64,000 nucleotides of DNA, taken from positions 23,932 to 87,931 of the forward strand of contig NZ_AVAF01000032.1 of the NCBI RefSeq assembly GCF_000445185.1, given 5' to 3'. This stretch comes from Thermoanaerobacter sp. A7A. GTDB lineage: Bacteria; Bacillota; Thermoanaerobacteria; Thermoanaerobacterales; Thermoanaerobacteraceae. Position 1 is the first letter of the stretch. Every line of letters begins with the position of its first letter. The notes below the pieces were generated by a model. That model saw only the letters and a program-made list of their open reading frames with translations. It was not told where the DNA came from and did not search any database. This document shows, one piece after another, positions 49,201 through 58,192 of the stretch. The position numbers were made by a program, and so were the translations under genes.

Positions 49201-49231
49201 ATATTTAGTTTTGCCTAAATTGTTTAAGTTA

Positions 49232-49259
49232 ATTATACCATAAACGCAAAAGAATTCAA
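49232..49259 (-). promoter_or_regulatory. Promoter of the thiamine unit
   Basis: TTGAAT (49259-49254), 16 bases and TATAAT (49237-49232) on the minus strand, about 30 bases before the riboswitch aptamer. Confidence 0.7.
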
Positions 49260-49363
49260 TAATTATTTTGAAAATGGTGTCAATATTCAATGAGTTAAGT
49301 TATAAATTCCCCTTTTTCTGATAAAATTTAAGTGTTAACAAAAAACCCTAAAATTACTGCCCT

Positions 49364-49391
49364 TAGCTCATTTTTGCAAGCTAAGGGCTCT
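49364..49391. terminator. Hairpin downstream of adhA
   Basis: GCCCTTAGCT (about 49364-49373) pairs with AGCTAAGGGC (about 49382-49391). On the minus strand T-rich sequence follows after a gap, so it may be a weak terminator for the adhA transcript. Confidence 0.5.
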
Positions 49392-49415
49392 CCTCAATTT
49401 CTCAGTCTTCATTTC

Positions 49416-49550
49416 TTATTTATCAAAAAGATATCCTATTTGAACTTGTTGTGCTATTGTTTGTCCTTCGCTGTCTGCAAAGATTAAAATTTCTTTGCCT
49501 TCAACATGGTTAAAATAATAACTATACTGTTCTTGTTCATTGCCTATTGT
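49416..49550 (-). pseudogene. C-terminal remnant of an unrecognised protein
   Basis: A 44-codon open stretch without a start codon ends in TAA at 49416. It reads as convincing protein (YSYYFNHVEGKEILIFADSEG, then TIAQQVQIGYLFDK) and follows a TAG at 49551-49553. The rest of the gene is missing. I do not recognise the family. Confidence 0.45.
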
Positions 49551-49584
49551 CTATCTGCTTGCTGTGAAATTTTTAAATTAAATT

Positions 49585-50784
49585 TTAGAAAGATTCTTCA
49601 TAAATCTTGGCAATAACAGCTTCAGTTGCTTCCACTGGTGCATTAGAAAGCAATCCGTCCAGAGAAGGCGTAGTTTTAGCAAGCCTTACCAGAGTCGGAA
49701 TATCCTCTTTTGTGAATCCAAAGTCCGAAAGTTTTTGGGTGCATCCTACCTTAAAGAGCCATTCTTCAACCTTTTTAGCTACATATTCTGCTTCAGCAGG
49801 CAGACCTTTTAGCCCAGGCACTATAGGACTATATACTTCAGCCAGAACTTCTGCAACAGATGGATAAATAGCCTTTACCACCGCAGGCAGTATAGCACCA
49901 AGTCCAAGACCATGAGCTATCTCGGGTTTTACTGCACTCAGAGGATGCTCTAGCGCATGGGTAAGGTGCAAAAGGCCATTGTCAAAAGAAATACCAGCTA
50001 AAGCAGAAGCGTAAAGCAAATAGTATCTGGCCACAAGGTTTTCAGGGTCATTTACAGCAGCGGGTAGGTAACGAACTATCAGCCTCACTGTTTCTTTTGC
50101 CATTAGGACGCTGTAAGGTGACGCTACAAGAGTGGTAGCAGCTTCGGTAACGTGGTTTAAAGCATCTATAGTAACCGCTATTGTCTGTTTTTTGTCAAGC
50201 TTTGTCATAAGGGAAGGGTCATCTATGGCATACATAGGATACAGGCAATCATAAGCAATTGCAGGCTTATAATTTTTTTCTGGGATGGTAGCCACCGCAA
50301 ATCTGTCTACTTCGGTACCAGTACCATGAGTAAGGTTTATAGCTATAATAGGAGCAGCTTTTTCAGGTATGAATTTCTGTTCATAAAGTTCTCTTGCATT
50401 TTTATCAGTGTATTCCAGCAGTACAGCCACACTTTTCGCGGTATCTATAGGGCTGCCACCGCCAATGCCGATAACAGCTTTTGCCCCAGTTTCCCGGCCG
50501 ATTTTGGCCGCCTCATCGATCATGTCAACAGTAGGATTGGGCCCAACCTTGTCATAAAGTGAATATTTGAATCCGAGTGTCTCAAGAGCCGGTTTTACCA
50601 CATCCCAGGCCCCACTGGCTTTATAGGAACCTTTACCGGTTACAAGAATGACATTGTTGATACCTTTGTTTTTAAGAACTTCTAGAATATCTTTTATCTT
50701 TTTTATACTACCTATTCCAAAATAAGTCGTGTTTTTGCAGCGAAGTTCAAAAACCTTATTTGGATTTATTTTTGTTTCCCACAC
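49585..50784 (-). CDS. adhA: Iron-containing alcohol dehydrogenase (AdhA type)
   Basis: A 399-residue group III alcohol dehydrogenase. The N-terminal half binds NAD(P) (GIGSIKKIKDIL, GIGGGSPIDTAKSVAVLL). The C-terminal metal site uses the aspartate and histidines in TIDALNHVTEAATT, LLHLTHALEHPLSAVKPEIAHGLGLGAILP. It resembles the NADP-linked primary alcohol dehydrogenase AdhA of Thermoanaerobacter, which reduces acetaldehyde to ethanol; this is from memory of the family. It starts at GTG behind AGGAGG and is transcribed alone. Complete. Confidence 0.9.
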   Translation of the reverse strand: MWETKINPNKVFELRCKNTTYFGIGSIKKIKDILEVLKNKGINNVILVTGKGSYKASGAWDVVKPALETLGFKYSLYDKVGPNPTVDMIDEAAKIGRETGAKAVIGIGGGSPIDTAKSVAVLLEYTDKNARELYEQKFIPEKAAPIIAINLTHGTGTEVDRFAVATIPEKNYKPAIAYDCLYPMYAIDDPSLMTKLDKKQTIAVTIDALNHVTEAATTLVASPYSVLMAKETVRLIVRYLPAAVNDPENLVARYYLLYASALAGISFDNGLLHLTHALEHPLSAVKPEIAHGLGLGAILPAVVKAIYPSVAEVLAEVYSPIVPGLKGLPAEAEYVAKKVEEWLFKVGCTQKLSDFGFTKEDIPTLVRLAKTTPSLDGLLSNAPVEATEAVIAKIYEESF

Positions 50785-50943
50785 TTTAATTACCTCCTAT
50801 TGTTAAATTTATAACAATCTCTGTATACAATTATAGCACTATCTTAGAAAATGGTCAACCCCAAGTTATAATATCTATTCTTATCTATTACCTTTATTGC
50901 CCCATTTATAAATCCTTATAGTATAGTAAGTAACTATATTTAC

Positions 50944-51017
50944 TTATTCTTTCTTTAAAGAAGTATGAAAGGATTCTATACATGCATTATCATAAGGACA
51001 TCCTTTACTGCTAAATG
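50944..51017 (-). pseudogene. IS3-family transposase OrfB fragment
   Basis: Twenty-four codons ending in TAA read SFSSKGCPYDNACIESFHTSL, the typical DDE-core segment of IS3-family OrfB with its catalytic glutamate. Nothing else of the element remains here. It lies 140 bases from a second, internally deleted IS3 derivative. Confidence 0.75.
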
Positions 51018-51048
51018 AATGTTAATAATCGGCGTATACTAATAATAT

Positions 51049-51101
51049 TAAAAGTCAGGGGCTTGAAATTATCAAACTTCCCTGACTTTTAACATATTTT
51101 T
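51049..51101 (+). terminator. Terminator-like hairpin
   Basis: AAAAGTCAGGG (about 51050-51060) pairs with CCCTGACTTTT (about 51080-51091) and is followed by AACATATTTTTG. No plus-strand gene feeds it, so it may be a relic of a lost gene. Confidence 0.5.
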
Positions 51102-51158
51102 GTCTCACGTTTGCTAGTCTACAATTACAGTAGCTGTACCAGTGGATTTATGTCAATA

Positions 51159-51389
51159 TGGTAGACACAAAAACTCGAAATTTTTATGCAGATTTTTTAA
51201 TCAAATCCTCAAATTGTTGCGGAGTCATATACCCTATACTGCTATGTAGTCTTTTTCTATTATACCAAGCTTCAACTCTACTATAGTGTTTTTGAACTCT
51301 TCACTATATTTTCTTTGACCTCTTGGCATTTTGTGACACTTTCTCTCTTTATATTTTTATTTTAACCTGTTCGAGTTAAAGTGTCTACA
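51159..51389 (-). mobile_element. Internally deleted IS3-family element with intact ends (MITE-like)
   Basis: The ends are inverted repeats: TGGTAGACACAAAAACTCGA at 51159 and, on the other strand from 51389, TGTAGACACTTTAACTCGA. Inside, the minus strand encodes the start of an OrfA (MPRGQRKYSEEFKNTIVE) fused directly to the end of an OrfB (VEAWYNRKRLHSSIGY, then MTPQQFEDLIKKSA, in another frame). All of the catalytic core is missing. At about 231 bp with both ends it could be moved in trans by a full-length relative. The flanks 50785-50943 and 51390-51686 show nothing recognised. Confidence 0.8.
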
Positions 51390-51686
51390 ATAATATAATA
51401 ACACCATATCACAACATTAAAGTAATGTGAATGGATATATTGACGATAACAAATATATTTTAAAAACATCTTTTCTTTTAGAGCATTAAATGTTAAACTC
51501 ATATCGTAAAGGTTTCTCCTTCTATCAATGTTTTTAGCTTTAACAACTAATATTAGAGAAATACGGTACTTTCACGCATATTTTAAAAAATTACTCATTT
51601 TTATTTAGCCACAAAAAACTTTGCTATCTTTTTAATAATTTTATTTGCCAATTTGAAGTTTAAATTTATTGAGGTAGGTGAACTTT

Positions 51687-52724
51687 TTGTTAGAACTAAT
51701 AAAAAAAGCTGAAGAAACACACACTCTCTCAAAGAATGAAATAGTTGAGCTTTTAAAGGACGATCAATATAACGATGAATTATTTAAAGCCGCGGATAGA
51801 GTAAGAAAAAAATATGTGGGAGATGAAGTGCATTTAAGAGGACTTATTGAATTTTCTAATATATGTAAGCAAAATTGCTTATATTGTGGTCTAAGAAGAG
51901 ATAACAAAAATATAAAACGTTATAGATTAAAGCCAGAACAGATAATTAATTTTGCCAAAAATGCCCGCAATTTAGGATATAGAACTGTAGTATTGCAGTC
52001 TGGCGAAGATGATTTTTTCAATGTTGAAAGGATGACTAAAATCATAAAATCCATAAAACAACTCGATGTTGCAATAACTCTAAGTATAGGCGAAAAAACA
52101 AGAGAAGAATATAAGGCATATAAAGAAGCTGGAGCAGATAGATATTTGTTAAGAATAGAAACAACGGATAAAGAACTTTATGAAAAACTCGATCCTAATA
52201 TGAGTCATGAAAATAGAAAAAGGTGTCTTAAAGATTTAAAAGAATTAGGTTATGAAGTTGGAACGGGATGCCTCATAGGACTTCCTGGACAAACTATAGA
52301 ATCCATTGCAGATGACATTCTATTTTTTAAAGAAATTGATGCTGATATGATAGGGGTTGGTCCATTTATCCCGAATCCCGATACACCATTAAAAAATGAA
52401 AAGGGAGGCACATTTGAACTTAGTTTAAAAGTTATGGCCATAACAAGGATTTTGATGCCTGATATTAATATTCCGGCAACTACAGCAATGGAAACCCTAA
52501 ATGTTAATGGAAGGTTGATAGCACTTCGTAGTGGAGCAAATGTTGTAATGCCAAATGTTACAGAAGGGGAATACAGAAAATTGTACGCATTATATCCAGG
52601 CAAAATCTGTATAAATGACACTCCCGCCCATTGCTTTAGCTGTATTACTGGTAAAATAAATAGCATAGGAAGACCAATTGCAAAAGATTATGGCTATAGG
52701 AAAAAGGTCATGTCAAAAAAGTAA
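51687..52724 (+). CDS. hydE: [FeFe]-hydrogenase maturation radical SAM protein HydE
   Basis: A radical SAM enzyme of the biotin-synthase-like group that acts in building the H-cluster dithiolate bridge. The [4Fe-4S] site is CKQNCLYCGLRR (CX3CX2C). It is followed by TVVLQSGEDDFF, YLLRIETTD, GCLIGLPGQT and the late NDTPAHCFSCITGKINSIGR region. A TTG at 51687 has a well-spaced AGGTGG-like site and is preferred to the GTG at 51678, giving 345 residues. No hydF or hydG lies nearby, so it is an isolated maturase gene. ThiH or BioB roles fit less well. Confidence 0.9.
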   Translation: MLELIKKAEETHTLSKNEIVELLKDDQYNDELFKAADRVRKKYVGDEVHLRGLIEFSNICKQNCLYCGLRRDNKNIKRYRLKPEQIINFAKNARNLGYRTVVLQSGEDDFFNVERMTKIIKSIKQLDVAITLSIGEKTREEYKAYKEAGADRYLLRIETTDKELYEKLDPNMSHENRKRCLKDLKELGYEVGTGCLIGLPGQTIESIADDILFFKEIDADMIGVGPFIPNPDTPLKNEKGGTFELSLKVMAITRILMPDINIPATTAMETLNVNGRLIALRSGANVVMPNVTEGEYRKLYALYPGKICINDTPAHCFSCITGKINSIGRPIAKDYGYRKKVMSKK

Positions 52725-52746
52725 GGGACGGGGTCTTCCCCGTCTT

Positions 52747-53475
52747 TTATGCATACATATTTCCATAGGGTCTTTTGCCTATCGGATGCAATTTGACAAA
52801 AGAATGATTCATAATCTTTTGAAAATCATAATCAAAATATTGACAAAAATTTTCAACATACTTTTGGATAAACGCGTAATCTTTGTCATCTATCTTTTCT
52901 TTAATAACTTCTTTTCCAAGTTTATAGTCTTCTACATCTCCTCTCAAATATATAACTCCTCCATGCATACCTGTACCACAATATTCTCCAACTATATTTT
53001 CATCATTTTTCAAGTTCAGTACAATCATGCATCCACCTGCCATATATTCACCAAAGAAGTCTCCCGCACTTCCTCCAATAACTATTACAGGAACTTTATC
53101 TTTGTATTCTTTCATGTGTATGCCAACTCTATAGCCAACACTATCTTTTATATAGATAGTTCCACCCCTCATCCCGTAACCAACGACATCACCTGCATGT
53201 CCATGTATAATAATATTCCCATCGTTCATTGTATTTCCTATTGCATCCTGTCCATTGCCAAAAACTTCTATTGTAAGTCCATCCATAAAGGCTGCCATGT
53301 CATTCCCAGGCGTACCTTCGATATTTATTTTTGTAGTCCCAGATAGATTATCTCCTATATATCGTTGACCATTAACATTTTTCAAATTAATTATATCTTC
53401 ACCTGAACGAACTAACTCTTTAATTATTTCATTAAGGTCTCTATAATAAATTCCTGACGCATTTATGGTTTTCAT
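52747..53475 (-). CDS. Glutamate synthase GXGXG-domain subunit
   Basis: A 242-residue protein made of the GXGXG beta-helix that forms the C-terminal part of large GltB proteins. Glycine-rich turns recur: GNIIIHGHAGDVVGYGMRGGTIYIKDSVGYRVGIHMKEY and GGSAGDFFGEYMAGGCMIVLNL. It has no catalytic site of its own and holds the ammonia channel architecture together. It is the last of five coupled genes that together make an archaeal-type, split glutamate synthase. Its start overlaps the preceding stop (TAATG). Confidence 0.9.
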   Translation of the reverse strand: MKTINASGIYYRDLNEIIKELVRSGEDIINLKNVNGQRYIGDNLSGTTKINIEGTPGNDMAAFMDGLTIEVFGNGQDAIGNTMNDGNIIIHGHAGDVVGYGMRGGTIYIKDSVGYRVGIHMKEYKDKVPVIVIGGSAGDFFGEYMAGGCMIVLNLKNDENIVGEYCGTGMHGGVIYLRGDVEDYKLGKEVIKEKIDDKDYAFIQKYVENFCQYFDYDFQKIMNHSFVKLHPIGKRPYGNMYA

Positions 53476-54740
53476 TATACCACCTCCAGGTCAAGCATTT
53501 TTGCCTTTCTTAATTTTTTTGGCAAATATATAAATCCAAAATCATCATTTAAAAGATATTTCTTAAATGGAGTTATATCCGTTTCATTTTTTATAAACCC
53601 AGTAAATAATCCAGCCCTATCAATATCATTAATTAATATAAATCCTACTAACCTATTTTCTTTTACCACAAATTTTTTATAATACTTTCTGTTATGATCA
53701 ATTTTAGAGATAATCTCAAATTCCTCCTGCTGTGGATTTGTTATACCAGCTGTTATCATATTTGTATTTTTATAACCTATTGAGTTCATAGGGAAAATTC
53801 CTTTAAAACTTTTATTTATACCAATCATGTTAAGCCCTGCAATTTCCCCTTGCATGTATGCATTTGGCCATATTGGCACAACCCTATTTGACTCAACAAG
53901 CATATCATAACCTTCGGCTACATCTCCTGCTGCATATACATCTTCAACGCTTGTTTTCATAGTGTTATCTACTAAAATACCACGGTTTATAGAAATTGAT
54001 GTGTTTTTTACAACATCAACGTTTGGCACAACACCTATCGCGATAATAAGATTATCGGCTTCTAATTCCTGCCCATTTTTGAGCAAAACCCCTTTAACAT
54101 ATTCATCTCCTATGATTTTATCCACTGTTGTTCCCGTAATTATTTTTATACCGTCATTCTGAAGACTTTGAGATACCAAAGATGCTCCTTCTGCATCAAG
54201 AATTGTACTTAAAATTCTATCGGCAAGTTCAACTATTGTTACATCTACCCCTAAATGGTGAAGACCTTCTGCTGCTTTGAAACCGATGAGACCACCACCT
54301 ACAATTACAGCTTTTGAACCCGGCTTGGCAGCTTCCTTTAATTTTTTAGCGTCGTCCATTTTAATAAAAGTATGAACATTTTTTTTGTTCAACCCTTCTA
54401 CTGGAGGTATTATAGGTTTCCCGCCCGTTGCAATGAGAAGTTTGTCAAAACTTATGCTATCCCCTTTTTCAAGATACACTTCTTTTTTTCTTTCATCAAT
54501 AGAAATAGCTTTAATACCAAATACAGTTTCTACTTTATTTTTGCGGTAAAAATCTTTCTCTCTATATATCATTTTGTCCTCAGACACTAAATTTCCAAGA
54601 TAATAAGATATAAGGGGCCTTGAATATACATGATATGTTTCATCTGAAATAACAACTATTTCAGAACTTGTATCATATTTTCTTATTGCCTCTACTGCAC
54701 CTACCATCGCAACAGAATTACCAATTATTACTATTCTCAT
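53475..54740 (-). CDS. FAD/NAD(P)-dependent oxidoreductase of the glutamate synthase operon
   Basis: A 421-residue pyridine nucleotide-disulfide-type reductase similar to the NAD(P)H-nitrite/rubredoxin reductase group. FAD site at the start (IVIIGNSVAMVGAVEAI), NAD(P) site at about 145-175 (AVIVGGGLIGFKAAEGLHHLGVDVTIVE), and a second FAD motif DVYAAGDVAEG near 275. In the operon it probably passes electrons from NAD(P)H to the iron-sulfur subunits, replacing the role of GltD. The start overlaps the ferredoxin stop by four bases. Confidence 0.88.
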   Translation of the reverse strand: MRIVIIGNSVAMVGAVEAIRKYDTSSEIVVISDETYHVYSRPLISYYLGNLVSEDKMIYREKDFYRKNKVETVFGIKAISIDERKKEVYLEKGDSISFDKLLIATGGKPIIPPVEGLNKKNVHTFIKMDDAKKLKEAAKPGSKAVIVGGGLIGFKAAEGLHHLGVDVTIVELADRILSTILDAEGASLVSQSLQNDGIKIITGTTVDKIIGDEYVKGVLLKNGQELEADNLIIAIGVVPNVDVVKNTSISINRGILVDNTMKTSVEDVYAAGDVAEGYDMLVESNRVVPIWPNAYMQGEIAGLNMIGINKSFKGIFPMNSIGYKNTNMITAGITNPQQEEFEIISKIDHNRKYYKKFVVKENRLVGFILINDIDRAGLFTGFIKNETDITPFKKYLLNDDFGFIYLPKKLRKAKMLDLEVV

Positions 54741-55186
54741 ACAGAAATGCCTCCTTCACTATAGACAAGTGCCTCATTAGGACAATTCTTGACACAAGCC
54801 GGTTCTCCTGCTTCAGCACATAAGTCACATTTTGATGCAACCTTATTATTTACATCTCTTATGATTGCGCCAAACTCACACACAAGCACGCAAGTCCAGC
54901 ATCCAACACATTTATCTGTATCACAAGTTACAACGCCCGTTAACGGATCTTTTTGCATCGCTCCTGTAATACATGATTTGACACATGGAGCGTCATCGCA
55001 ATGCCTACACTGGAGTGAAAAAGATACAGGTTTATTTTCTTCTATGACAATTCGTGGTGTCGGCCTCTGGGTTTCCAACTTATATGCTTTTAAAACATCT
55101 TTATACTTTGAATGAGATGTAATACAGTATACTTCACATAATCTACATCCAACACACACTTCTTCTTTCACATAAACCTTTTTCAC
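54737..55186 (-). CDS. Multi-cluster 4Fe-4S ferredoxin of the glutamate synthase operon
   Basis: A 149-residue iron-sulfur protein with four cysteine groups: CVGCRLCEVYC, CRHCDDAPCVKSC, CVGCWTCVLVC and CDLCAEAGEPACVKNC. They can hold up to four [4Fe-4S] clusters, as in HycB/DMSO-reductase B-type subunits. It is expected to carry electrons between the FAD oxidoreductase and the FMN subunit. No signal peptide, so it is cytoplasmic. AGGAGGT precedes the ATG. Confidence 0.92.
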   Translation of the reverse strand: MKKVYVKEEVCVGCRLCEVYCITSHSKYKDVLKAYKLETQRPTPRIVIEENKPVSFSLQCRHCDDAPCVKSCITGAMQKDPLTGVVTCDTDKCVGCWTCVLVCEFGAIIRDVNNKVASKCDLCAEAGEPACVKNCPNEALVYSEGGISV

Positions 55187-55197
55187 AAAAATACCTC

Positions 55198-56703
55198 CTA
55201 TTCGCCGGCAGCAAGAATGCCAAGTATATCAAGTTCCTTTTGCGTCATTCCTATCCCACGAAGCATTAACCTATTGCCTTTAAGACTTTCAATATCATTT
55301 ATACCCATTCCACCAAGCATTTCTTTTATTTCATGACTCCATGCTTGAACAAGGTTAACAAGACGTTTATACCCGATTTCTGGGTTTAATCTTTTTACAA
55401 GGTTAGGATCTTGTGTAGCAATTCCCCAATTGCACTTACCAGTATGGCATTTTTGGCACATGTGACATCCCAAAGCAATCAAAGCAGCTGTTGCAATGTA
55501 AACAGCATCTGCGCCAAGAGCTATCGCTTTGACTATGTCTGCACTGTTTCTAATACTACCCGCTGCAACTAAAGATATTGTATGTCTTATACCTTCAGAG
55601 CGGAGTCTTGCATCTACAGCAGCTATTGCAAATTCAATTGGAATTCCTACGTTATCCCTTATTCTCTTTGGAGCAGCCCCTGTACCGCCTCTAAATCCGT
55701 CTATTGCTATATAATCTGCTCCAGCTCTTGCTATTCCCGAAGCTATTGCCGCCACATTATTGACTGCTGCAATTTTAACACCAACAGGTTTTTGATAATC
55801 GGTAGCTTCCTTCAATGAATATATTAATTGCGCAAGGTCTTCAATTGAATAGATATCGTGATGCGGTGCAGGAGATATAGCATCACTTCCAGGTGGTATC
55901 ATCCTTGTTGCCGAGATGTCCTCACTCACCTTTTCACCGGGTAGATGACCACCTATCCCAGGCTTTGCACCCTGACCAATTTTTATTTCAATAGCCGCCG
56001 CAGTATTAAGGTATTCTCTATCAACACCAAAACGTCCTGATGCTACCTGTACAATTGTGTTTTTGCCATATTTCCGGAAGTCCTTATGAAGCCCCCCTTC
56101 ACCAGTATTATAAAGTATCCCAAGCTCTTCAGCAGCTCTTGCCAAAGCTGCGTGAGCATTGTAACTTATTGAACCATAAGACATTGCTGAAAACATTATT
56201 GGTGTCTCAAGTTTGAGTTGTGGAGGCATTTTTGTTTTAACATTAAGGTTTTCGTCTATTTCTATCTTGTCAGGCTTCCTACCTATATATACCCTTAACT
56301 CCATAGGTTCTCTTAGCGGGTCTATAGAGGGGTTTGTAACTTGGCTTGCATTTATAACTATTTTATCCCAATATACAGGATAAGGCCTATCATTTCCCAT
56401 GGATGACAGAAGAACTCCACCTGTTTCTGCCTGTCTGTATATATCTCTTATAGCATCGTAAGTCCAATTGGCATGTTCTTTAAATGTTTGAGGATGTTTA
56501 ATAATTGTAAGAGCTTGTGTTGGACACAATACGACACATCTTTGACAATTTACGCAATTCATATCATTTGAAATCATTTTATCTAGATGTTCATCATAAC
56601 TGTGAACTTCAAATGAACACTGTCTCATACAAACCTTACAGTTAATGCATTTATCGTAATCTCTGAGTACTTTAAATTCTGGAGTAAGGTAGCTTAAACT
56701 CAT
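55198..56703 (-). CDS. Glutamate synthase FMN-binding (synthase) subunit with N-terminal ferredoxin
   Basis: A 501-residue subunit that binds 2-oxoglutarate and FMN and makes glutamate from ammonia. The N-terminus has two cluster motifs (CINCKVCMRQC and CVNCQRCVVLCP). The Glu_synthase barrel follows: MFSAMSYGSISYNAHAALARAA, KIGQGAKPGIGGHLPGEKVSE, DGFRGGTGAAPKRIRD and the 3Fe-4S-type CHMCQKCHTGKCNWG near 415. The architecture matches archaeal GltB2. It overlaps the amidotransferase gene by four bases. Confidence 0.93.
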   Translation of the reverse strand: MSLSYLTPEFKVLRDYDKCINCKVCMRQCSFEVHSYDEHLDKMISNDMNCVNCQRCVVLCPTQALTIIKHPQTFKEHANWTYDAIRDIYRQAETGGVLLSSMGNDRPYPVYWDKIVINASQVTNPSIDPLREPMELRVYIGRKPDKIEIDENLNVKTKMPPQLKLETPIMFSAMSYGSISYNAHAALARAAEELGILYNTGEGGLHKDFRKYGKNTIVQVASGRFGVDREYLNTAAAIEIKIGQGAKPGIGGHLPGEKVSEDISATRMIPPGSDAISPAPHHDIYSIEDLAQLIYSLKEATDYQKPVGVKIAAVNNVAAIASGIARAGADYIAIDGFRGGTGAAPKRIRDNVGIPIEFAIAAVDARLRSEGIRHTISLVAAGSIRNSADIVKAIALGADAVYIATAALIALGCHMCQKCHTGKCNWGIATQDPNLVKRLNPEIGYKRLVNLVQAWSHEIKEMLGGMGINDIESLKGNRLMLRGIGMTQKELDILGILAAGE

Positions 56704-57824
56704 GCAGTAACCTCCTTTGTAGAATACATTTCTTTTTCGTTGTCACGTATGAGCTCAGCTATAACAGGTTCTCCACCTCTAGGAATCCATACGCTTTCAG
56801 GATTTTTGCATACTTGCCTTATTGCTGACTCTTCGCTGGCTACATATATCATATCGCCCTTTTTTGCAGCAGTAAGTGGCCTTAGTTTAATCCTATCGTT
56901 TATTGCCACAAAGCCATCTTCATATGCTATTATCATTGAAAATGGACCATTTAGTAGTGCTCTTCCATAAATTATTTTCAGGTTAGTGTATAAAATTTTT
57001 TCTTTTGGTGACATCCTTTCAACCTGCTTCCACAAAGGCGATGCAACTACTTTGCATGCAAGTTCTATTGGTAAACCATGTCTTCTTAATAGAAGATCGA
57101 AAATGTATGCCGCAACTTCTGTATCAGTTTGCAAGGTGCAAATATATCCAAACTCTTCTAAATATTTACGATTAGTATCGTACGAAGAAAGCTCGCCATT
57201 GTGAACAACAGAGATATTTAACAGATTAAAAGGATGTGCACCACCCCACCATCCTGGTGTATTCGTTGGAAATCTACCGTGAGCCAACCACATATATCCT
57301 TTGTAAGATTCCAATTTATAAAAATTTGCAACATCTTCTGGGTAACCTACCGCTTTAAATACTCCCATATTTTTCCCGCTAGAAAAAACATATGCGCCTG
57401 GTATGTTACTGTTTATATTAAATACAAATTTAATTGTAAATTCATTTTCATCCAGTTCTGACAATTTCAATTTCTCTGGCTTTGGTATGGCAAAATATCT
57501 GTAAATTAATGGTGCATTTTTAATATGCGCTGTTTTTCGTGTTGGTATTTTTTCTTCTAAAGCCACTATATAATTTGCTTTTAAAATATTCTCTGTTTCC
57601 TGTTTAGCTATCAAATCATCATAAAACACATGAAATGCAAAATAATCTTTAAAATCAGGATAAATGCCATATGCAGCAAAACCACCTCCAAGACCATTTG
57701 ATCTATCATGCATTGTCGCGATGGAATCTGTTATAGATTGCCCCGAAAATAGACGACCAGTGCGATCAATTATGCCACTTATAGCACATCCCGAAGGTAT
57801 TCTTACATAACCTTCCTTCAACAT
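56700..57824 (-). CDS. Glutamate synthase class II glutamine amidotransferase subunit
   Basis: A 374-residue Ntn-type glutaminase. A 12-residue propeptide precedes the nucleophile Cys13 (PSGCAISGIIDRTG), so self-processing is expected. Other typical parts are WLAHGRFPTNTPGWWGGAHPFNLLNISVVHNGELSSYDTNR (with the substrate-binding arginine, the oxyanion asparagine and NGE) and LQTDTEVAAYIFD. It releases ammonia from glutamine for the FMN subunit. First gene of the split glutamate synthase operon, with AAGGGGG before the ATG. Confidence 0.93.
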   Translation of the reverse strand: MLKEGYVRIPSGCAISGIIDRTGRLFSGQSITDSIATMHDRSNGLGGGFAAYGIYPDFKDYFAFHVFYDDLIAKQETENILKANYIVALEEKIPTRKTAHIKNAPLIYRYFAIPKPEKLKLSELDENEFTIKFVFNINSNIPGAYVFSSGKNMGVFKAVGYPEDVANFYKLESYKGYMWLAHGRFPTNTPGWWGGAHPFNLLNISVVHNGELSSYDTNRKYLEEFGYICTLQTDTEVAAYIFDLLLRRHGLPIELACKVVASPLWKQVERMSPKEKILYTNLKIIYGRALLNGPFSMIIAYEDGFVAINDRIKLRPLTAAKKGDMIYVASEESAIRQVCKNPESVWIPRGGEPVIAELIRDNEKEMYSTKEVTA

Positions 57825-58112
57825 TTTATAACCCCCTTAAAAAATTTTTATATGCAATATTTTTTTTGAAAGTTGCATCAAGCGAAAATGTTTACTGTTT
57901 AAAATTGTCCTCAAATTGTGGTAAAATGCTTATCAATCCTAAATTACAAGTGTTATGTTTAATTATAATATATTTTATTAATTTTGCAATACGTTAATAT
58001 GAAAAATTCATAAATTATTTTTAGGTTAATTCTTCAATTAAATGTAGTGGGCAAAAAAAAAAAAACAGTTAGATACTTTAACATCATAGGTAACTTATAT
58101 GTAGAATGACAA

Positions 58113-58153
58113 CACCCCCACTTTCTACGCATAAAAAGTGGGGGTGCTTTTTT
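58113..58153 (+). terminator. Strong plus-strand terminator without an obvious gene
   Basis: CACCCCCACTTT (58113-58124) pairs perfectly with AAAGTGGGGGTG (58135-58146) and is followed by CTTTTTTAT. Genes on both sides run on the minus strand, where no T run follows. It may end a small plus-strand RNA from 57900-58110. The rest of 57825-58192 is AT-rich and holds an A13 run and no other signal. Confidence 0.7.
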
Positions 58154-58192
58154 ATATCTGCAATGCTCTTTCTATTGTTCTCGTTCTTCTCC

